From: Cladorhizidae sp. MBARI D1340-BT2
Lineage: Eukaryota; Porifera; Demospongiae; Poecilosclerida; Cladorhizidae
Direction of reading: 5' to 3'
Assembly: GCA_028752905.1 (NCBI GenBank)
Contig: JAQNBH010000013.1
Location: 22,069,477-22,133,476 of the forward strand
Length of the DNA stretch: 64,000 nucleotides
How positions within the stretch are numbered: the stretch's first letter is position 1; each line of letters starts with the position of its first letter. Below are positions 63,792-64,000 of the stretch, piece after piece. The position numbers and the translations under genes are program-made. The notes beneath the pieces are model-generated. The model searched no databases. It saw nothing but the letters and a program-made list of their open reading frames with translations, and was not told the origin of the DNA.

Positions 63792-64000
63792 TAAGAGTAC
63801 AATTCATAACTGCCCTAATTAACAAGACCAAAGTCCCAGATTTTGTCAACTGATAGAGAAGGCCCTTATCTGCAACATATCAACAGATTATCAATAAATG
63901 TAGTGGTTTTTCACTGGCAGGCCACCGCTTTGGCAACTGGAAAACGCCAGGAAATATCGCAAACCTTACCACTTCAAATCACCATAACTTGCTAATACTT
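63792..64000 (+). repeat. Unit 65, partial U
   Basis: The first 209 bases of a U (catatc, atcaccataac), cut by the window end before the inverted repeat. The array continues beyond. Confidence 0.93.

Larger units (their letters stand above)
1..64000 (+). repeat. Satellite DNA array with higher-order organisation (fills the window)
   Basis: A landmark at the U start (gtaagagtacaattcataac) occurs 65 times, always on the + strand. The distances between occurrences fall almost only at 568, 910, 1092-1096, 1435-1436 and 1621-1622 bp. Between landmarks the sequence is near-identical apart from scattered substitutions, homopolymer changes and whole-subrepeat gains or losses. No unrelated DNA interrupts the array, and neither end is reached. 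There is no rRNA gene, telomere tract, coding gene or transposon. All stretches longer than 300 bases without a gene are accounted for by this repeat. The family is not one I can name. Confidence 0.97.

Noticed and set aside
1..64000. CRISPR array or other prokaryotic repeat system
   Set aside because: The repeats are 170-1600 bp with no unique spacers and no cas or other genes nearby. The structure is a satellite.
1..64000. Ribosomal DNA intergenic spacer with subrepeats
   Set aside because: No rRNA gene sequence occurs anywhere in 64 kb of repeating units.

Overview
The whole 64 kb window is one tandem satellite array. I found no gene, RNA gene, transposon or single-copy sequence. The only long open frames are fortuitous minus-strand frames inside the repeat. 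All units lie head to tail on the + strand, and both window ends cut through a unit, so the array continues on both sides. The size, AT-richness, nucleosome-scale subrepeats, higher-order structure and CpG-decay pattern point to a eukaryotic nuclear genome with cytosine methylation. A plant is a reasonable guess, but the sequence does not prove it. I do not recognise the family by name, and centromeric, subtelomeric or interstitial heterochromatin are all possible. || Organisation: every unit starts with a module of about 385 bp called U, which occurs once per unit. It is followed by a variable number of 173-185 bp subrepeats named SR0, SR1, SR2 and SR3. Each subrepeat is itself a diverged dimer of roughly 89 + 85 bp halves. 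SR1-SR2-SR3 behaves as a triplet cassette of about 526 bp. Units fall into five lengths: 568 (U+SR0), 910 (U+triplet), about 1095 (U+SR0+triplet), about 1436 (U+two triplets) and about 1621 (U+SR0+two triplets). From 65 U starts I count 19, 3, 34, 6 and 2 complete units of these classes, plus one partial unit at each end. || Regions: 1202-5573 holds two copies of a 2186 bp dimer. 5574-19581 holds a longer pattern (568, 1436, then 1.09 kb units) repeated about four times with deletions. 19582-30200 and 31822-41305 are near copies about 12-14 kb apart. 41306-47346 is a mosaic of hybrid units. 47347 onward first repeats 26492-30900 at an exact distance of 20855 bp. From 48825 it settles into nine regular copies of a 1663 bp dimer (568 + 1095). 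|| The main interest is the nested hierarchy and the many readable recombination junctions, which record how the array expanded, contracted and was homogenised. Subrepeat variants SR0a/b/c and SR1a/b/c/d are names used only here. All copy comparisons were made by eye from diagnostic bases and spacing, not by computed alignment.
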